Notes: generated from the sequence alone by a model not told the origin. A DNA stretch of 64,000 nt from Neoaquamicrobium microcysteis (GCF_008180155.1 NZ_VSZS01000068.1:248001-312000), one strand, 5' to 3'. Shown: positions 44,062 to 56,080, counted from the first letter of the stretch. Numbers and translations are program-made.

Positions 44062-44811
44062 TCAGACGTGCTGGCCGCCGTTGATGTGGATTTCCGAGCC
44101 GCTCACATAGTTGGCCTGGTCGGAGCACAGGAAATAGATGATGTCGGCCACTTCCGCTGTCGTGCCGAGGCGGCGCAGCGGGATGGTTTCGACGATCTTC
44201 TCCGTGCCAGGCGACAGGATCGCGGTGTCGATCTCGCCGGGAGCAATGGCATTCACGCGGATACCATGCGGGCCGAAATCGGCAGCCATCTCGCGCGTCA
44301 GCGACGCCAGCGCCGCCTTGGACGTCGCGTAGGCGGTGCCGGCAAACGGATGCACCCGGCTGCCGACGATGGAGGTCACGTTGACGATGGAGCCCTTCGC
44401 CGAAGCCAGTTCCTTGAACAGGCCGCGCCCCAGCATGATGGGCGCGAAGAAATTGACCTGAAACACGTCGCGCCAAACGTGCATCGGCGTGTCGATGGAG
44501 TTCATGCGCGCGCCGCCGTCCAGCTTGGGCGAGATCGCCGCGTTGTTGACGAGCGCATCGAGATGCCCGCCGTCACTTTCCAGCCGATGCCTGATTTCGG
44601 CGACCGCCTGGCCGACATCCTCAGGGTCTGACAGGTCGACCTTGATGTGGTCTTCCGGGCCGGACGGCCACGGACAGTTTTCCGCAAACGCCTGCCGCGA
44701 GCATGTGATGACCCGCCACCCCTCGCGCGAGAAGCGCTTCACGGTGGCATGGCCGATCCCCCGGCTCGCGCCGGTCAGGACGATGGTCTTTCTGGGTTCG
44801 GCAGCGGCCAT
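44062..44811 (-). CDS. Short-chain dehydrogenase/reductase
   Basis: A 249-residue classical SDR. 'TGASRGIGHATVKRF' (cofactor binding), 'LVNNAAISP', 'SSIVGS...YATSKAAL' (Ser-Tyr-Lys triad; here 'TSIVGS') and 'RVNAIAPGEIDTAIL' are present. The substrate is unknown. It is convergent with the PAS-LuxR gene (4-base gap) and lies 59 bases downstream of the PBP1A gene on the same strand. Confidence 0.88.
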   Translation of the reverse strand: MAAAEPRKTIVLTGASRGIGHATVKRFSREGWRVITCSRQAFAENCPWPSGPEDHIKVDLSDPEDVGQAVAEIRHRLESDGGHLDALVNNAAISPKLDGGARMNSIDTPMHVWRDVFQVNFFAPIMLGRGLFKELASAKGSIVNVTSIVGSRVHPFAGTAYATSKAALASLTREMAADFGPHGIRVNAIAPGEIDTAILSPGTEKIVETIPLRRLGTTAEVADIIYFLCSDQANYVSGSEIHINGGQHV

Positions 44812-44870
44812 GGCAAATCTCCTGGCCGCTATCTAGCGGAAGGCGGAAGGCAAGGCGAGAGGACCGCCGA

Positions 44871-47054
44871 TCAATTGCCCATGATGATATCCATGATCGA
44901 CCCTACCGGCCGTGCGGGCTCGCCGACATTACCCTGCGGCGTCGGGGCATCGATGGACGCGGTATGATTCGGGCCGGTATCGCGGCGAAGAATGTCTTCG
45001 ATGCGGGCCAGGACGCCGGTGCCAGTGCCGTTGCCGCCGCTTCCGGGCGTCCAGCTACCGGGCAGGTTCGCAACCGGAACGCCCTCGTGCGCTGCGGCCA
45101 TGAACTCGTTCCACGCCATCGCGGGCAGCGAGCCGCCGGTCATGTTCTTGGTGGCCGACGCGTCGTCGTTGCCGAACCAGACGCCGGTCGTCAGGTTGGC
45201 CGTGTAGCCGACGAACCAGGCGTCGCGCGAGTTCTGCGAGGTGCCGGTCTTGCCGGCCGCCGGCCAACCGAAGGCGGCCCTGCGCGCGGTGCCCTGCGAC
45301 ACCGTCTCGCTCATCATCGCGTTCATCATGCCGATGATCTCGGGGCGGGCGATGCGCGGTCCGTTCGCGGTGCGGTGCTGGTAAAGCACCTCGCCCTTGG
45401 CGTTGGTGATGCGGTTGACGAAATGGATGTCGGGCCGGTAGCCGCCGTTTGCAAACGGCACATAGGCGGCAGTCAGTTCCAGCGGGGTGACCTCGGAAGT
45501 ACCGAGAGCGATGGACAGATTGGGCTCCAGGTTGGACTCGATGCCCATGCGCCATGCGTTTTCCACGATCGCCGCCGGCGTGACCTCGCGCGCAAGCTGT
45601 ACGGCAACTGAATTGTGCGACTTGGCTAGCGCTTCCTTCAGCGTGACGGGGCCGTGGTACTTGTCGTTGAAGTTGCGCGGCGCCCAGTTGCCGATTTTGA
45701 TCGGCGCATCGTCGCGCACCGTGTCGGGCGAGAGGCCCTTTTCCATCGCGGCCATGAAGACGAACGGCTTGAAAGCCGAGCCCGGCTGGCGGCGCGCTTC
45801 GGAAGCACGGTCGAACTGGCTGGTGGCGTAGTCGTAGCCGCCCACCATCGCGCGCACCGCGCCGGAAGCGTCGATGGAGACCAGCGCGCCCTGGGAAACG
45901 TTGTGCTTCTTGCCTTCGTCGTCGATGAGCCTGCGGATGGAGGCTTCAGCAAAAGTCTGCAGCACGAGATCGACCGTGGTTTCCACCACGATGTCCTGCC
46001 GCACCTCGCCGATGAGGTCGCGCAGCTCGGCCATCACACGGTCGGCGAAATAGTGCTCCGAGCCCGTCCAGTATGCGGCGGTGCGCGTGGCAGGCGTGCT
46101 CATGGCGGTTGCCAGTTCGCGGTCGCCGATCATGTCTTCGTCGCGCATGGCGGCCAGCACGAGCTGCGTCCTGCGCTCGGCCGCCTGCGGATCACGCGCC
46201 GGCGAAAGGCGCGATGGTGCTTGAAGCAGTCCTGCCAGAAGGGCCGCCTCGGGTAGCGTAACATCCTTGGCCGACTTGCCGAAATAGCGCCGCGAGGCCG
46301 CCTCCACGCCATAGGCGCCCGAGCCGAAATACACCCGGTTCAGATACATCTCCATGATCTGATCCTTGGTGAACTTGTGCTCCAGCCAGAAGGCCATGAG
46401 CATTTCCTGCGCCTTGCGGCCGTAGGTTCGGTCGGGCTTCAGGAACAGGTTCTTGGCAAGCTGCTGCGTCAGCGTGGAACCGCCCTGGCTCACGCGCCGG
46501 CTGACCACGTTGGAAACCATGGCGCGGCTGAGGCCCACGGGATCAATGCCGAAATGCGAATAGAAGCGGCGATCCTCGATCGCCATCACCGCCTGCGGGA
46601 TATAGGGCGACATTTCGTGCAGGCCGACCGCCTCGCCACCCGTCATGCCGCGGTTGGCGACAAGCTGCCCGCTCACCGAAACGATGCGCACATTCGGCGG
46701 CCGGTCGGGCACCGCCCATGTGGTGGCCGCCGGCATCTGCGCGCCGTAATAGGCGATCATGCCTGCACCGGCTATGCCGACCCACAGGCCCAGAACCATC
46801 GTCCAGTAGACCGCGCCGCGCAGCAAACCGAAGAAGCCGCGCCGCCTTTTTGCCTTGCGCCCGCGTGCGCCGCCACCATTCCTGCCACCCCCACTGCCGC
46901 CGGATGTCGCCCTGCGTTTCGTGGAGGCCTTGCCCTTGCGCGCGCCCGGCACGACACGGTCTTCCTCGCTGACGAAGAAGCCTGACGCCCCATCATCCGG
47001 CAGCGGGCCGCCGAATGTAGGCTCTATGCGTGCGTTTCTGTCTCGACGGGCCAT
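44871..47054 (-). CDS. Penicillin-binding protein 1A (bifunctional)
   Basis: A 727-residue inner-membrane enzyme that polymerises and cross-links peptidoglycan. A basic, Gly/Ser/Arg-rich cytosolic tail (about residues 36-72) precedes a single membrane segment (about 78-103). The glycosyltransferase domain has catalytic Glu160 in 'AIEDRRFYSHFG' and 'GGSTLTQQLAKNLFL'. The transpeptidase domain has Ser426 in 'PGSAFKP', then 'SHNS' and 'KTGTSQNSRDAWFVGY'. The C-terminus is a low-complexity Gly/Pro tail. No obvious essential motif is missing. Confidence 0.93.
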   Translation of the reverse strand: MARRDRNARIEPTFGGPLPDDGASGFFVSEEDRVVPGARKGKASTKRRATSGGSGGGRNGGGARGRKAKRRRGFFGLLRGAVYWTMVLGLWVGIAGAGMIAYYGAQMPAATTWAVPDRPPNVRIVSVSGQLVANRGMTGGEAVGLHEMSPYIPQAVMAIEDRRFYSHFGIDPVGLSRAMVSNVVSRRVSQGGSTLTQQLAKNLFLKPDRTYGRKAQEMLMAFWLEHKFTKDQIMEMYLNRVYFGSGAYGVEAASRRYFGKSAKDVTLPEAALLAGLLQAPSRLSPARDPQAAERRTQLVLAAMRDEDMIGDRELATAMSTPATRTAAYWTGSEHYFADRVMAELRDLIGEVRQDIVVETTVDLVLQTFAEASIRRLIDDEGKKHNVSQGALVSIDASGAVRAMVGGYDYATSQFDRASEARRQPGSAFKPFVFMAAMEKGLSPDTVRDDAPIKIGNWAPRNFNDKYHGPVTLKEALAKSHNSVAVQLAREVTPAAIVENAWRMGIESNLEPNLSIALGTSEVTPLELTAAYVPFANGGYRPDIHFVNRITNAKGEVLYQHRTANGPRIARPEIIGMMNAMMSETVSQGTARRAAFGWPAAGKTGTSQNSRDAWFVGYTANLTTGVWFGNDDASATKNMTGGSLPAMAWNEFMAAAHEGVPVANLPGSWTPGSGGNGTGTGVLARIEDILRRDTGPNHTASIDAPTPQGNVGEPARPVGSIMDIIMGN

Positions 47055-47167
47055 AGTCTGCGCGGTCCGGTTGCAATCTGGGTTACCGGGTGTCGCGGTG
47101 GAGACTAAATGCGGCGATTTAAAGGGGCGTTAAGCTTACCGGACGCAGAGCGGTGACGTCTGGCAGC

Positions 47168-47416
47168 TCAACCTTCGCTTCGCCTAAGATGCAGCGCTAT
47201 CACTTCGCTGCGCGCATGGCGTGATGGCTGAGCCTTCGGCCGCCTCTTGGCTGCATCGTTGAGAATTTCCGTCATCTCTGAGGCGGTGGAGCCGGTCAGT
47301 CCGACCAGAACGATCTCGCCGAACTCGGCAGGAAAATCCCGCGCGTTGTCCCACACCATCCAGCCGCCCATCGGCTCCTCGATCGCTTCGAAACGCTGGT
47401 TGCTGTTGCCCGCCAT
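47168..47416 (-). CDS. Small conserved-looking protein of unknown function
   Basis: An 82-residue protein, 'MAGNSNQRFEAIEEPMGG-WMVWD...' then 'EFGEIVLVGLTGSTASEMTEILNDAAKRR' and a basic tail. It has no signal peptide or membrane segment and matches no family I know. Its coding-like composition and position (114 bases upstream of PBP1A, same strand) make it a plausible gene. The first Met with a reasonable context is at 47416. It may be part of the PBP1A transcript. Confidence 0.5.
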   Translation of the reverse strand: MAGNSNQRFEAIEEPMGGWMVWDNARDFPAEFGEIVLVGLTGSTASEMTEILNDAAKRRPKAQPSRHARSEVIALHLRRSEG

Positions 47417-47585
47417 ATTCGCCTGCCGGTTGAAAGTCGGGGGCGTATGCACGCCGCATGGTTTACAGAGCGTTAAGGTCGAAGTGCCGTTGAAAATCTA
47501 ATGAAAACAATCCGTGAGCGGATGCGGCGACGCTCAGGAAGGTATCCCGAGCGACTTTGATTGTTCGCTATATGTTGACAGACCG

Positions 47586-47613
47586 TTGACCAAACTGAAA
47601 ACAGTGCTATTCA
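47586..47613 (+). promoter_or_regulatory. Possible plus-strand promoter ahead of the 47632 hairpin
   Basis: TTGACC (47586-47591), a 16-base spacer and TATTCA (47608-47613) resemble a sigma-70-type promoter. The only structure downstream is the terminator hairpin, so a small RNA of about 50-60 bases is conceivable. Confidence 0.3.
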
Positions 47614-47631
47614 GCGGATCTCAGGCAACAA

Positions 47632-47672
47632 CCCCGCCGATTCCCGTTCGGGAGCGGCGGGGATTTTGATTT
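47632..47672. terminator. Rho-independent terminator hairpin
   Basis: CCCCGCCG (47632-47639) pairs with CGGCGGGG (47655-47662), with an inner CCCG/CGGG helix. On the plus strand it is followed by ATTTTGATTTT. It lies 17 bases after the stop of the minus-strand L-fucose dehydrogenase gene, but the better U-run points in the plus direction. Confidence 0.75.
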
Positions 47673-47678
47673 TCGCGC

Positions 47679-49738
<2,060 letters not shown>

Positions 49739-49769
49739 CTTGAAATCCGCAATGGCGATGTAAGAGGCA

Positions 49770-49794
49770 GCCGGAGGCGGCGCCCGCCTCCGGC
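49770..49794 (-). other. Intercistronic stem-loop after the sugar-binding protein gene
   Basis: GCCGGAGGCGG (49770-49780) pairs with CCGCCTCCGGC (49784-49794) in a perfect 11-base stem with a 3-base loop, between the binding-protein gene and fucD. There is no U-run. Confidence 0.65.
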
Positions 49795-49810
49795 CCGGAA
49801 AGGTGGGCGG

Positions 49811-50755
49811 TCAGTCGTAGAGAACTGCCGCGATCTCGGGATCGTCGATGTTCGACTTGTCGTACCAGAAGAAGCCGGTGTCGATGTTCTTCTCCACCGC
49901 TTCGCCCTTGGAGGCCTTCACCGCCGCCACGACGGTCTCGTAACCGATGCCGACGGGGTTCTGCGTGATCGCGCCGGCCATTAGCCCGTCCCGGATAGCC
50001 TGTTTCTGCTGCGCGCCCGAATCGTAGCCGATGATGACCAGGTCGGTCTTGCCCAGTTCGCGTGCACCGTTGACGACGCCGATGGCCGAGCCCTCGTTCG
50101 CGCCGAACATGCCCTTGAGGTCCGGGTTGGCCTGCAGGATCGATTTGGTGATCTCGGTCGACTGGAGATGATCGCCGCCGCCATACTGGATCGTGACGAT
50201 CTCGACGTTCGGATAGGCTTCCTGCATGCGGTTGACGAAACCGTCGCGCCGGTCGATGCCTGTGCGGCTGGTCTGGTCGTGGACGACGAGCGCGACCTTG
50301 CCCTCGCCACCGATAAGCTCGGCCATCTTGTCGGCCGCAAGCGCGGCGGCCGCGATGTTGTCGGTCGATGCGGTTGCAACCGGGATGTCTGAATCCACGC
50401 CCGAGTCGAAGGCGATCACCGGAATGTTGGCTTCCTGCGCTTGCCGCAGCAGCGGGATCGCCGCCTGGCTGTCGAGCGCCGCAAAGCCGATGGCCTGCGG
50501 GTTCTTGGCAAGGGCTGCCGCGAGCATGTCGATCTGGCGATCGACCTGCGCTTCCGTGTCCGGTCCCTCGAAGGTGACCGTGACGCCCAGTTCTGCCGCC
50601 GCTTTGTCGGCGCCAGCCTTCACCGCCTGCCAGAACTGGTGCTGAAAGCCCTTCGAGATAAGCGGAACATAGACGTCCTGCGCGCTGGCCGGCAGCGCGG
50701 TGCCGAGCATCGCGAGCGCGCCGATGGTTCCGATGAGACTGCGTCTTGTGAACAT
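49811..50755 (-). CDS. Sugar ABC importer, substrate-binding protein (RbsB type)
   Basis: A 314-residue periplasmic protein. Signal 'MFTRRSLIGTIGALAMLGTALPASAQ' is followed by 'DVYVPLISKGFQHQFWQAVKAGADKAAAELGVTVTFEGPDTEAQVDRQIDML', the ribose-binding fold. Aromatic and Asp residues ('FDSGVDSD', 'DQTSRTGIDRRDGF') line the likely sugar site. L-fucose is inferred as substrate from the adjacent catabolic genes. GGAGG lies 8 bases before ATG 50755. Confidence 0.9.
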   Translation of the reverse strand: MFTRRSLIGTIGALAMLGTALPASAQDVYVPLISKGFQHQFWQAVKAGADKAAAELGVTVTFEGPDTEAQVDRQIDMLAAALAKNPQAIGFAALDSQAAIPLLRQAQEANIPVIAFDSGVDSDIPVATASTDNIAAAALAADKMAELIGGEGKVALVVHDQTSRTGIDRRDGFVNRMQEAYPNVEIVTIQYGGGDHLQSTEITKSILQANPDLKGMFGANEGSAIGVVNGARELGKTDLVIIGYDSGAQQKQAIRDGLMAGAITQNPVGIGYETVVAAVKASKGEAVEKNIDTGFFWYDKSNIDDPEIAAVLYD

Positions 50756-50814
50756 TGCATTTCCTCCATGGTTACACGGTATGCGTACCTGTCCTCGGGG
50801 CGCTGGCCGCCCTC

Positions 50815-51819
50815 TTAAAGCTTGCGCCGCCGAAGCATGTCCACGTAGACGGCGAGGATGATGATCGAGCCGGTGACGACGGTCTGCCATTCCTGCGCCA
50901 CCGACATGATGCGCAGGCCGTTGAGCAGCACCGCCATGATGAGCGCGCCGATCAGCGTGCCCAGGACCGTGCCGCGACCGCCCGAAAGCGAGGTGCCGCC
51001 GATGACGACGGCGGCGATGGCGTCGAGCTCGTAGCCCTGCCCGAGCGCCGGCTGGGCCGAGTTAAGACGCGAGGCGATGAGAAGGCCGGCGATCCCGCAG
51101 ATCGAGCCCGCCAGGGTGTAGACGGCGATCTTCCAGCGGTCGGTGTTCACGCCCGACAGCCGCAGCGCCTCCTCGTTGCTGCCGAGCGCGAAGGTGTAAC
51201 GGCCGAGTGCTGTCTTCGACAGGATGAAGCTCGCCACGATGGCGACGATGAAGAGTACGAGCACGCCGTTGGGCACCGGTACGGCGGGGATGATTGCGCC
51301 CACCAGCGAGCCCTGCGCGATCTGCGTGAAGCCGGGCGTGTCGTTGAAGTAGATCGGCCGCGTGCCGGAAATGACCAGCGACAGCCCCTTGAGGATCAGC
51401 ATCATGCCCAGCGTGGCGATGAAGGGCGGCACCTTGAGCTTGGCGACGAAGGTGCCGGAGCAGAAGCCGGCCGCAGCGCCGGCGAGGATCGCAGCGATCA
51501 CCCCCAGCGGCAGCGGCATGCCCATATAGGTCAGCACAACGCCGCAGATGACCGCGCAAAAGGTCATCAACGTGCCGACCGACAGGTCGATGCCGCCGGT
51601 GATGATGACCAGTGTGGCCGCGATCGCCAGCACGCCATTCACCGACGTGGCCTGAAGGATGGCCAGCACGTTGCTCGTCTGCATGAAATTGGGCGAGGCG
51701 AGGCTGAAGCCAACCACAAGCACGATCAGGCTGGCGAAGGCCAGAAGCCGATGGTGCGCGCCGGAAAGGCGAGGTGCCGCTGCCGCCGTCGCGGTCTGTG
51801 TCGTCGCTTCCGTGCTCAT
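50815..51819 (-). CDS. Sugar ABC importer, permease (RbsC type)
   Basis: A 334-residue inner-membrane protein with about nine or ten membrane segments. '[25 protein letters not shown]' and '[26 protein letters not shown]' (coupling helix) are family marks. It probably acts as a homodimer. Its start ATG overlaps the stop of the ATPase gene (ATGA). Confidence 0.9.
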   Translation of the reverse strand: MSTEATTQTATAAAAPRLSGAHHRLLAFASLIVLVVGFSLASPNFMQTSNVLAILQATSVNGVLAIAATLVIITGGIDLSVGTLMTFCAVICGVVLTYMGMPLPLGVIAAILAGAAAGFCSGTFVAKLKVPPFIATLGMMLILKGLSLVISGTRPIYFNDTPGFTQIAQGSLVGAIIPAVPVPNGVLVLFIVAIVASFILSKTALGRYTFALGSNEEALRLSGVNTDRWKIAVYTLAGSICGIAGLLIASRLNSAQPALGQGYELDAIAAVVIGGTSLSGGRGTVLGTLIGALIMAVLLNGLRIMSVAQEWQTVVTGSIIILAVYVDMLRRRKL

Positions 51820-53333
51820 GCCACGTCCTCCGCTGCTACGCCGTTGCGTTGCGTCGCCAGTTGCATGATTTCCTCCTGCGATGAGCCGCCGGGCAGGAAG
51901 CCCGTCAGCCGCCCCTCGCACATCACCGCGATGCGGTGCGAAAGGCGCAATATCTCCGGCAGTTCGGACGAAATCACGATCACCGCGCGGCCCTGCGCTG
52001 CGAGCGAATTGAGCAGCTTGTAGATCTCGCTTTTCGCCCCCACGTCGATGCCGCGCGTCGGTTCGTCGAAGATGAGGATGTCGCAGTCGCGCAGCAGCCA
52101 CTTGGCGATCACCACCTTCTGCTGGTTGCCGCCCGAAAGGAGCCGCGCCTCCTGCCTGTCCGACGGGGTCTTGATCGCCAGCCGGTCGATATAGGTCACG
52201 GCGGCCTCGCGCATCCCCCCTTCGTCGAGCACGCCGCCTCGCCCTGTGAAGCGCGGCAGGCTGGCCAGGGCGATGTTGTTGCGCACGTCCATGCCGGTCG
52301 CGAGCCCGAACTGCTTGCGGTCTTCGGAAAGGTAGCCGATGCCGGCGCGCACCGCGTCCTGCGGCATGCGGATCGCAACCTTCTCGCCGTGAACGAACAC
52401 TTCGCCCGCCTCGACCGGATCCGCGCCGAATATGGCGCGCGCGACCTCCGTGCGCCCGGCGCCCATCAGGCCGGCAAAGCCCAGTATCTCGCCCTTGCGC
52501 ACCGAAAAGCTGACATCGCGGATTTCCCTGCCGCGCCGCAGGCCGCGCACTTCGAGCGCTATCTCGGAACCCGAAAGATCGGGCACCGAAACGGCCTCAT
52601 CCGTCAGCTTGCGGCCCACCATCATCGAAATGATGGTCTCGACAGGAGTTTCCGACGCCGGCACCGTGCCGACGGTTTCGCCATCGCGCATCACCGTCAC
52701 CCTGTCGGCGATGCGTTTCAACTCGTCCATCTTGTGGGAGATATAGACGATGCCGACACCCTCGCCCCTCAGCTTGCGAATGATGGCAAAGAGTTCGGCG
52801 ATCTCGGTATCGTTCAGTGCGGCCGTCGGCTCGTCCATGATGAGGACGCGCGAGCGGTAGGATAGTGCCTTGGCGATCTCGACCATCTGCTGCTTCGCGA
52901 TCGTCAGCCCGGCTACGGGCGTGCGCGGGTCTAGCTGCAGATGCATGCTGCGGAGGATCGCGGCGGCCTGGTCGTTGAGCGCCGCCTCGTCGAGCAACAG
53001 CCCTCCCGCCTTGCGCGGCTCGCGGCCGATCAGGATGTTCTGCGCCGCCGTTAGGTCGGGCATCAGCGACAGTTCCTGATGGATGATGCCGATGCCCAGT
53101 TCCTGCGCAGCGCGCGGCGAGGTTACCGCCGTCGGATTTCCATCGATCAGGATGGCGCCCCGATCACGCTGGTAGATGCCGGCAAGTATCTTCATCAGCG
53201 TGGATTTGCCCGCGCCGTTCTCGCCCATCAGCGCGTGAACCTCGCCCGGCAACAGCTCGAAACGCGCGCCGTTGAGCGCGCGCACGCCGGGAAACATCTT
53301 GTCGATACCGGCCATGGAGACGAGCGGGGTCAT
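51816..53333 (-). CDS. Sugar ABC importer, duplicated ATPase (RbsA type)
   Basis: A 505-residue protein with two ATPase domains. The first has Walker A 'GENGAGKST', signature '[15 protein letters not shown]', Walker B 'VLIMDEP' and 'ISHKMDEL'. The second (from about residue 255) has the degenerate Walker A 'GLMGAGRTE', signature '[15 protein letters not shown]' and '[16 protein letters not shown]'. This two-domain plan is standard for ribose/galactose/fucose-type importers. It is the first gene of the operon, divergent from the IclR gene. ATG 53333 is preferred to 53393, which adds a basic non-conserved segment. Confidence 0.9.
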   Translation of the reverse strand: MTPLVSMAGIDKMFPGVRALNGARFELLPGEVHALMGENGAGKSTLMKILAGIYQRDRGAILIDGNPTAVTSPRAAQELGIGIIHQELSLMPDLTAAQNILIGREPRKAGGLLLDEAALNDQAAAILRSMHLQLDPRTPVAGLTIAKQQMVEIAKALSYRSRVLIMDEPTAALNDTEIAELFAIIRKLRGEGVGIVYISHKMDELKRIADRVTVMRDGETVGTVPASETPVETIISMMVGRKLTDEAVSVPDLSGSEIALEVRGLRRGREIRDVSFSVRKGEILGFAGLMGAGRTEVARAIFGADPVEAGEVFVHGEKVAIRMPQDAVRAGIGYLSEDRKQFGLATGMDVRNNIALASLPRFTGRGGVLDEGGMREAAVTYIDRLAIKTPSDRQEARLLSGGNQQKVVIAKWLLRDCDILIFDEPTRGIDVGAKSEIYKLLNSLAAQGRAVIVISSELPEILRLSHRIAVMCEGRLTGFLPGGSSQEEIMQLATQRNGVAAEDVA

Positions 53334-53438
53334 GAGCCGAACGCTCCCGCGCCGCAGTCGGGCTCGGTCAGGTCGGGCGATGTCGTCCCGCATAAGCGCA
53401 TGAGCCGATTGTCCTCCCAGTCAATCCGCAGCGTGATG

Positions 53439-53472
53439 TTCTATATACAAATAGATCGTTCATATGTAAATT
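53439..53472. promoter_or_regulatory. AT-rich divergent promoter region of the fucose genes
   Basis: An AT-rich stretch (TTCTATATACAAATAGATC and CATATGTAAAT) stands out in GC-rich surroundings between the divergent ATPase and IclR genes. It includes the dyad CTAT-ATACAA-ATAG, a candidate IclR site. Confidence 0.4.
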
Positions 53473-53504
53473 CCCCTTTGGGATATGCAGGGAGGAACGC
53501 GGCC

Positions 53505-54293
53505 ATGGACGCGCCGGTCCTGAAGGCAGGCAAGGCCCGTGAGGCTGACGATCGCTACCGCGCGCCGGCGCTCGACAAGGGGCTCGATATTCTCGAATTG
53601 CTCTCTGACCAGCCGCGCGGGCTGACGCGGGGCGAGATCGTCAAGGCGATGGGGCGCAGCGCCAGCGAGATTTACCGGATGCTGGAGCGCCTTGTGGCAC
53701 GCGACTATGTCAGCCGCTCGGCCGAGGGCGATCGCTATGCGCTGACGATGAAGCTATTCCTTCTGGCGCATCGTCACCCGCCGGTACGCCGGCTCGTCAC
53801 CCGCGCTTTGCCGCTGATGGACGCCTTTGCGCGCACGGCCCTGCAGTCGTCGCATCTCGTCGTACCGGACCGCGAACATGCCATCGTCGTCGCGCAGGCG
53901 ACCTGCCCCGGCAACTGGGAGTTCGGCATCAGGGTCGGCACACAGATCGACCTGCTGGCGACCGGCTCAGGGCGCACCCTGCTTGCATTTCAGGACCCGC
54001 ACCTGACCGACGACGCAGTCGCAGGCTGGCAGGAGAACGAGGCGCGGTTGCGGGAGTTCACCGCCATGGCGCCTGAGCTGGAATCGTGTCGCAATGCCGG
54101 CTACCGCATTGGCCCGAGCCAGCAAATCCGCGGCGTGGACGATATTTCCGTGCCGATCCTGTCGCCGGAGGGTCGCGCCATCGCAGTGCTGACCTGCCCG
54201 TTCATCCAGCGGCTGGACGGGAAGGCCCAGCCCGGCACCGAAGAGGTGCTCGCGCTGCTGCGCGAGGTGGCGGAGAAACTGTCGTTATCCTGA
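53505..54293 (+). CDS. IclR-family regulator next to the fucose genes
   Basis: A 262-residue regulator. A winged helix-turn-helix (about residues 22-80: 'LDKGLDILELLSDQPRGLTRGEIVKAMGRSASEIYRMLERLVARDYV') is followed by an IclR ligand domain with 'GIRVGTQIDLLATGSGRTLLAF' and 'DDISVPILSPEGRAIAVLTCPF'. GGGAGG precedes the ATG by 10 bases. It is divergent from the sugar importer operon and likely controls it. It converges on the TRAP dctM gene with a 15-base gap. Confidence 0.9.
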   Translation: MDAPVLKAGKAREADDRYRAPALDKGLDILELLSDQPRGLTRGEIVKAMGRSASEIYRMLERLVARDYVSRSAEGDRYALTMKLFLLAHRHPPVRRLVTRALPLMDAFARTALQSSHLVVPDREHAIVVAQATCPGNWEFGIRVGTQIDLLATGSGRTLLAFQDPHLTDDAVAGWQENEARLREFTAMAPELESCRNAGYRIGPSQQIRGVDDISVPILSPEGRAIAVLTCPFIQRLDGKAQPGTEEVLALLREVAEKLSLS

Positions 54294-54308
54294 CGCGATC
54301 CTGCTCGG

Positions 54309-55586
54309 TCAGTAGAAGAGCCTTGCCGGTGTCATCACCAGTTGCGGGAACAGAACGAGCAGGAACATCAGCAGGAACTGCGCCAGCATGAACGGCAGCA
54401 CGCCCACGATCACCTGATCCATCTTCAGCCGGCCGACGCCGGCAACGGTGTTGAGCACGACACCAACGGGCGGCGTGATCAGCCCGATGGAGCAGTTGAT
54501 CATGAACATCACGCCGAAATAGACCGGGTCTATGCCGGCCGCCTTGACCAGCGGCATGAGCACGGGGACGAGGATGAGAATCGTCGGCGTCAGGTCGAGC
54601 GCGGTGCCGACCATCATGACCAGCACCATGATCGCCACCATCAGCAGCACGGGGTTTTCGATCAGCGGATCCAGCAGCGCGACGACCTGCTGCGGGATGT
54701 TGGCGACCGTTATGAGCCAGGCGCTTACCGCCGCCGCAGCAACGAGGAACATCACCACCGCGCTGGTGCGCGCGGCATCGGCGAACGCCTTGTAGAGCTG
54801 CTGCAACGTCAGTTCGCGATAGACGAAGGTGGCGATAGCGAATGCGTAGACCGCTGCGACGACGCCGGCTTCCGTCGGCGTGAATACACCCATCTTGAGC
54901 CCAGCGATGATGATGACCGGCATCACCAGCGCGAAGGAGGCTTCGCGCAGTGCCGTCAGCACTTCGGCCCCCGAGCGCCGCGCCTGCGGCTTCACGTTTT
55001 CGCGGCGGGAAAGCCACCACCACGTGAGCCACAAGGCAAGGCCCAGCATGAGGCCGGGCGCGATGCCTGCCATAAAGAGGCGCGAGATCGAGACGTTGGC
55101 TGCGACGCCGAAGATGATGAACCCGATGCTGGGCGGGATGACCGGGGCGATGATGCTGGATGCGGAGATGAGACCGGCCGAGCGCGCCGGATCGTGGCCC
55201 GCGGCAATCATCATCGGCAGAAGCAGCGCCGCCAGCATCGCTGCATCGGCAACCGCAGAGCCCGAAAGCGCAGCCATCATCACGGCGGCGAGAATGGTGA
55301 CGTATCCGAGGCCGCCGTGAATGTGCCCGATCAGGGTCATGGCCAGATTGATGAGCCGCCGCGACAGGCCGCCGGCATTCATGATCTCGCCCGCCAGCAG
55401 AAAGAAGGGAACCGCCAGCAGGGGATAGCTGTCCGCGCCATGGATGACGTTTTCGGCAATGATCTGGGCGTTGAACATGCCGAGCTGCCACATCAGCACG
55501 GCGCCGGAGATCAGCAGCGCAAATGCGATCGGCACGCCAAGCGCCATCGCGGCAAGCAGCGAACCGATGAAGATGGCGATCGTCAC
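54309..55586 (-). CDS. dctM: TRAP transporter 2 large permease, DctM family
   Basis: A 425-residue membrane protein. '[22 protein letters not shown]', 'SASSIIAPVIPPSIGFIIFGVAANVSIS' and 'GLITPPVGVVLNTVAGVG' are DctM signatures. The start is the GTG at 55586, which overlaps the dctQ stop (GTGA). The alternative longer frame has no hydrophobic logic. Confidence 0.9.
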   Translation of the reverse strand: MTIAIFIGSLLAAMALGVPIAFALLISGAVLMWQLGMFNAQIIAENVIHGADSYPLLAVPFFLLAGEIMNAGGLSRRLINLAMTLIGHIHGGLGYVTILAAVMMAALSGSAVADAAMLAALLLPMMIAAGHDPARSAGLISASSIIAPVIPPSIGFIIFGVAANVSISRLFMAGIAPGLMLGLALWLTWWWLSRRENVKPQARRSGAEVLTALREASFALVMPVIIIAGLKMGVFTPTEAGVVAAVYAFAIATFVYRELTLQQLYKAFADAARTSAVVMFLVAAAAVSAWLITVANIPQQVVALLDPLIENPVLLMVAIMVLVMMVGTALDLTPTILILVPVLMPLVKAAGIDPVYFGVMFMINCSIGLITPPVGVVLNTVAGVGRLKMDQVIVGVLPFMLAQFLLMFLLVLFPQLVMTPARLFY

Positions 55587-56080
55587 AGCCGCTCCTCCCC
55601 GCTGGTGGGCATAGAGCAGTCCCCGCGCAAAAGCCTGATCAGCTGCTCGATCAGGATGAGCGCGGCCGAAACGCTGAAGACCATCCCCGACATGTAGAAC
55701 CAGGCTACGGACAGGCCGCTTGAAGGGGCAGTCACGTTCCAGTTGAGCCGCGTCTGCGCCAGTGCACCGGCAAACAACAGCCAGCAGACCCACAGCATGA
55801 AGCCGTGGCCGACCAGGACACAGGCGAGCCGCCCTTTTGGACCGAAGCGCGACACCAGCACATCCGTGCCGAGATGCTGGTGCTCGCGCAGCGCATAGAT
55901 GCTGCCGAGGAAGGTCAGCCAGACGAAGAGCCAGCGCGACAGTTCTTCCGATATGGTGATCCCGGAATTGAAGGCGTAGCGCAACACGACATTGCTGAAG
56001 ACCAGAGCCACCATGATGGCCAGAAGAGCCACCACCACGACCTTCAAGGCGCGGCAGTAGTGGTCAAGAATGAGGTCCAT
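55583..56080 (-). CDS. dctQ: TRAP transporter 2 small permease, DctQ family
   Basis: A 165-residue membrane protein with four segments; 'NVVLRYAFNSGITISEELSRWLFVWLTFLGSIYALREHQHLG' is the typical DctQ core. It lies 36 bases downstream of the EthD-like gene and is coupled to dctM. Confidence 0.88.
   Translation of the reverse strand: MDLILDHYCRALKVVVVALLAIMVALVFSNVVLRYAFNSGITISEELSRWLFVWLTFLGSIYALREHQHLGTDVLVSRFGPKGRLACVLVGHGFMLWVCWLLFAGALAQTRLNWNVTAPSSGLSVAWFYMSGMVFSVSAALILIEQLIRLLRGDCSMPTSGEERL

Noticed and set aside
54342-55697. 451-residue plus-strand open frame
   Set aside because: It is antisense to dctM; His/Asp/Arg-rich translation is a known artefact opposite hydrophobic proteins.
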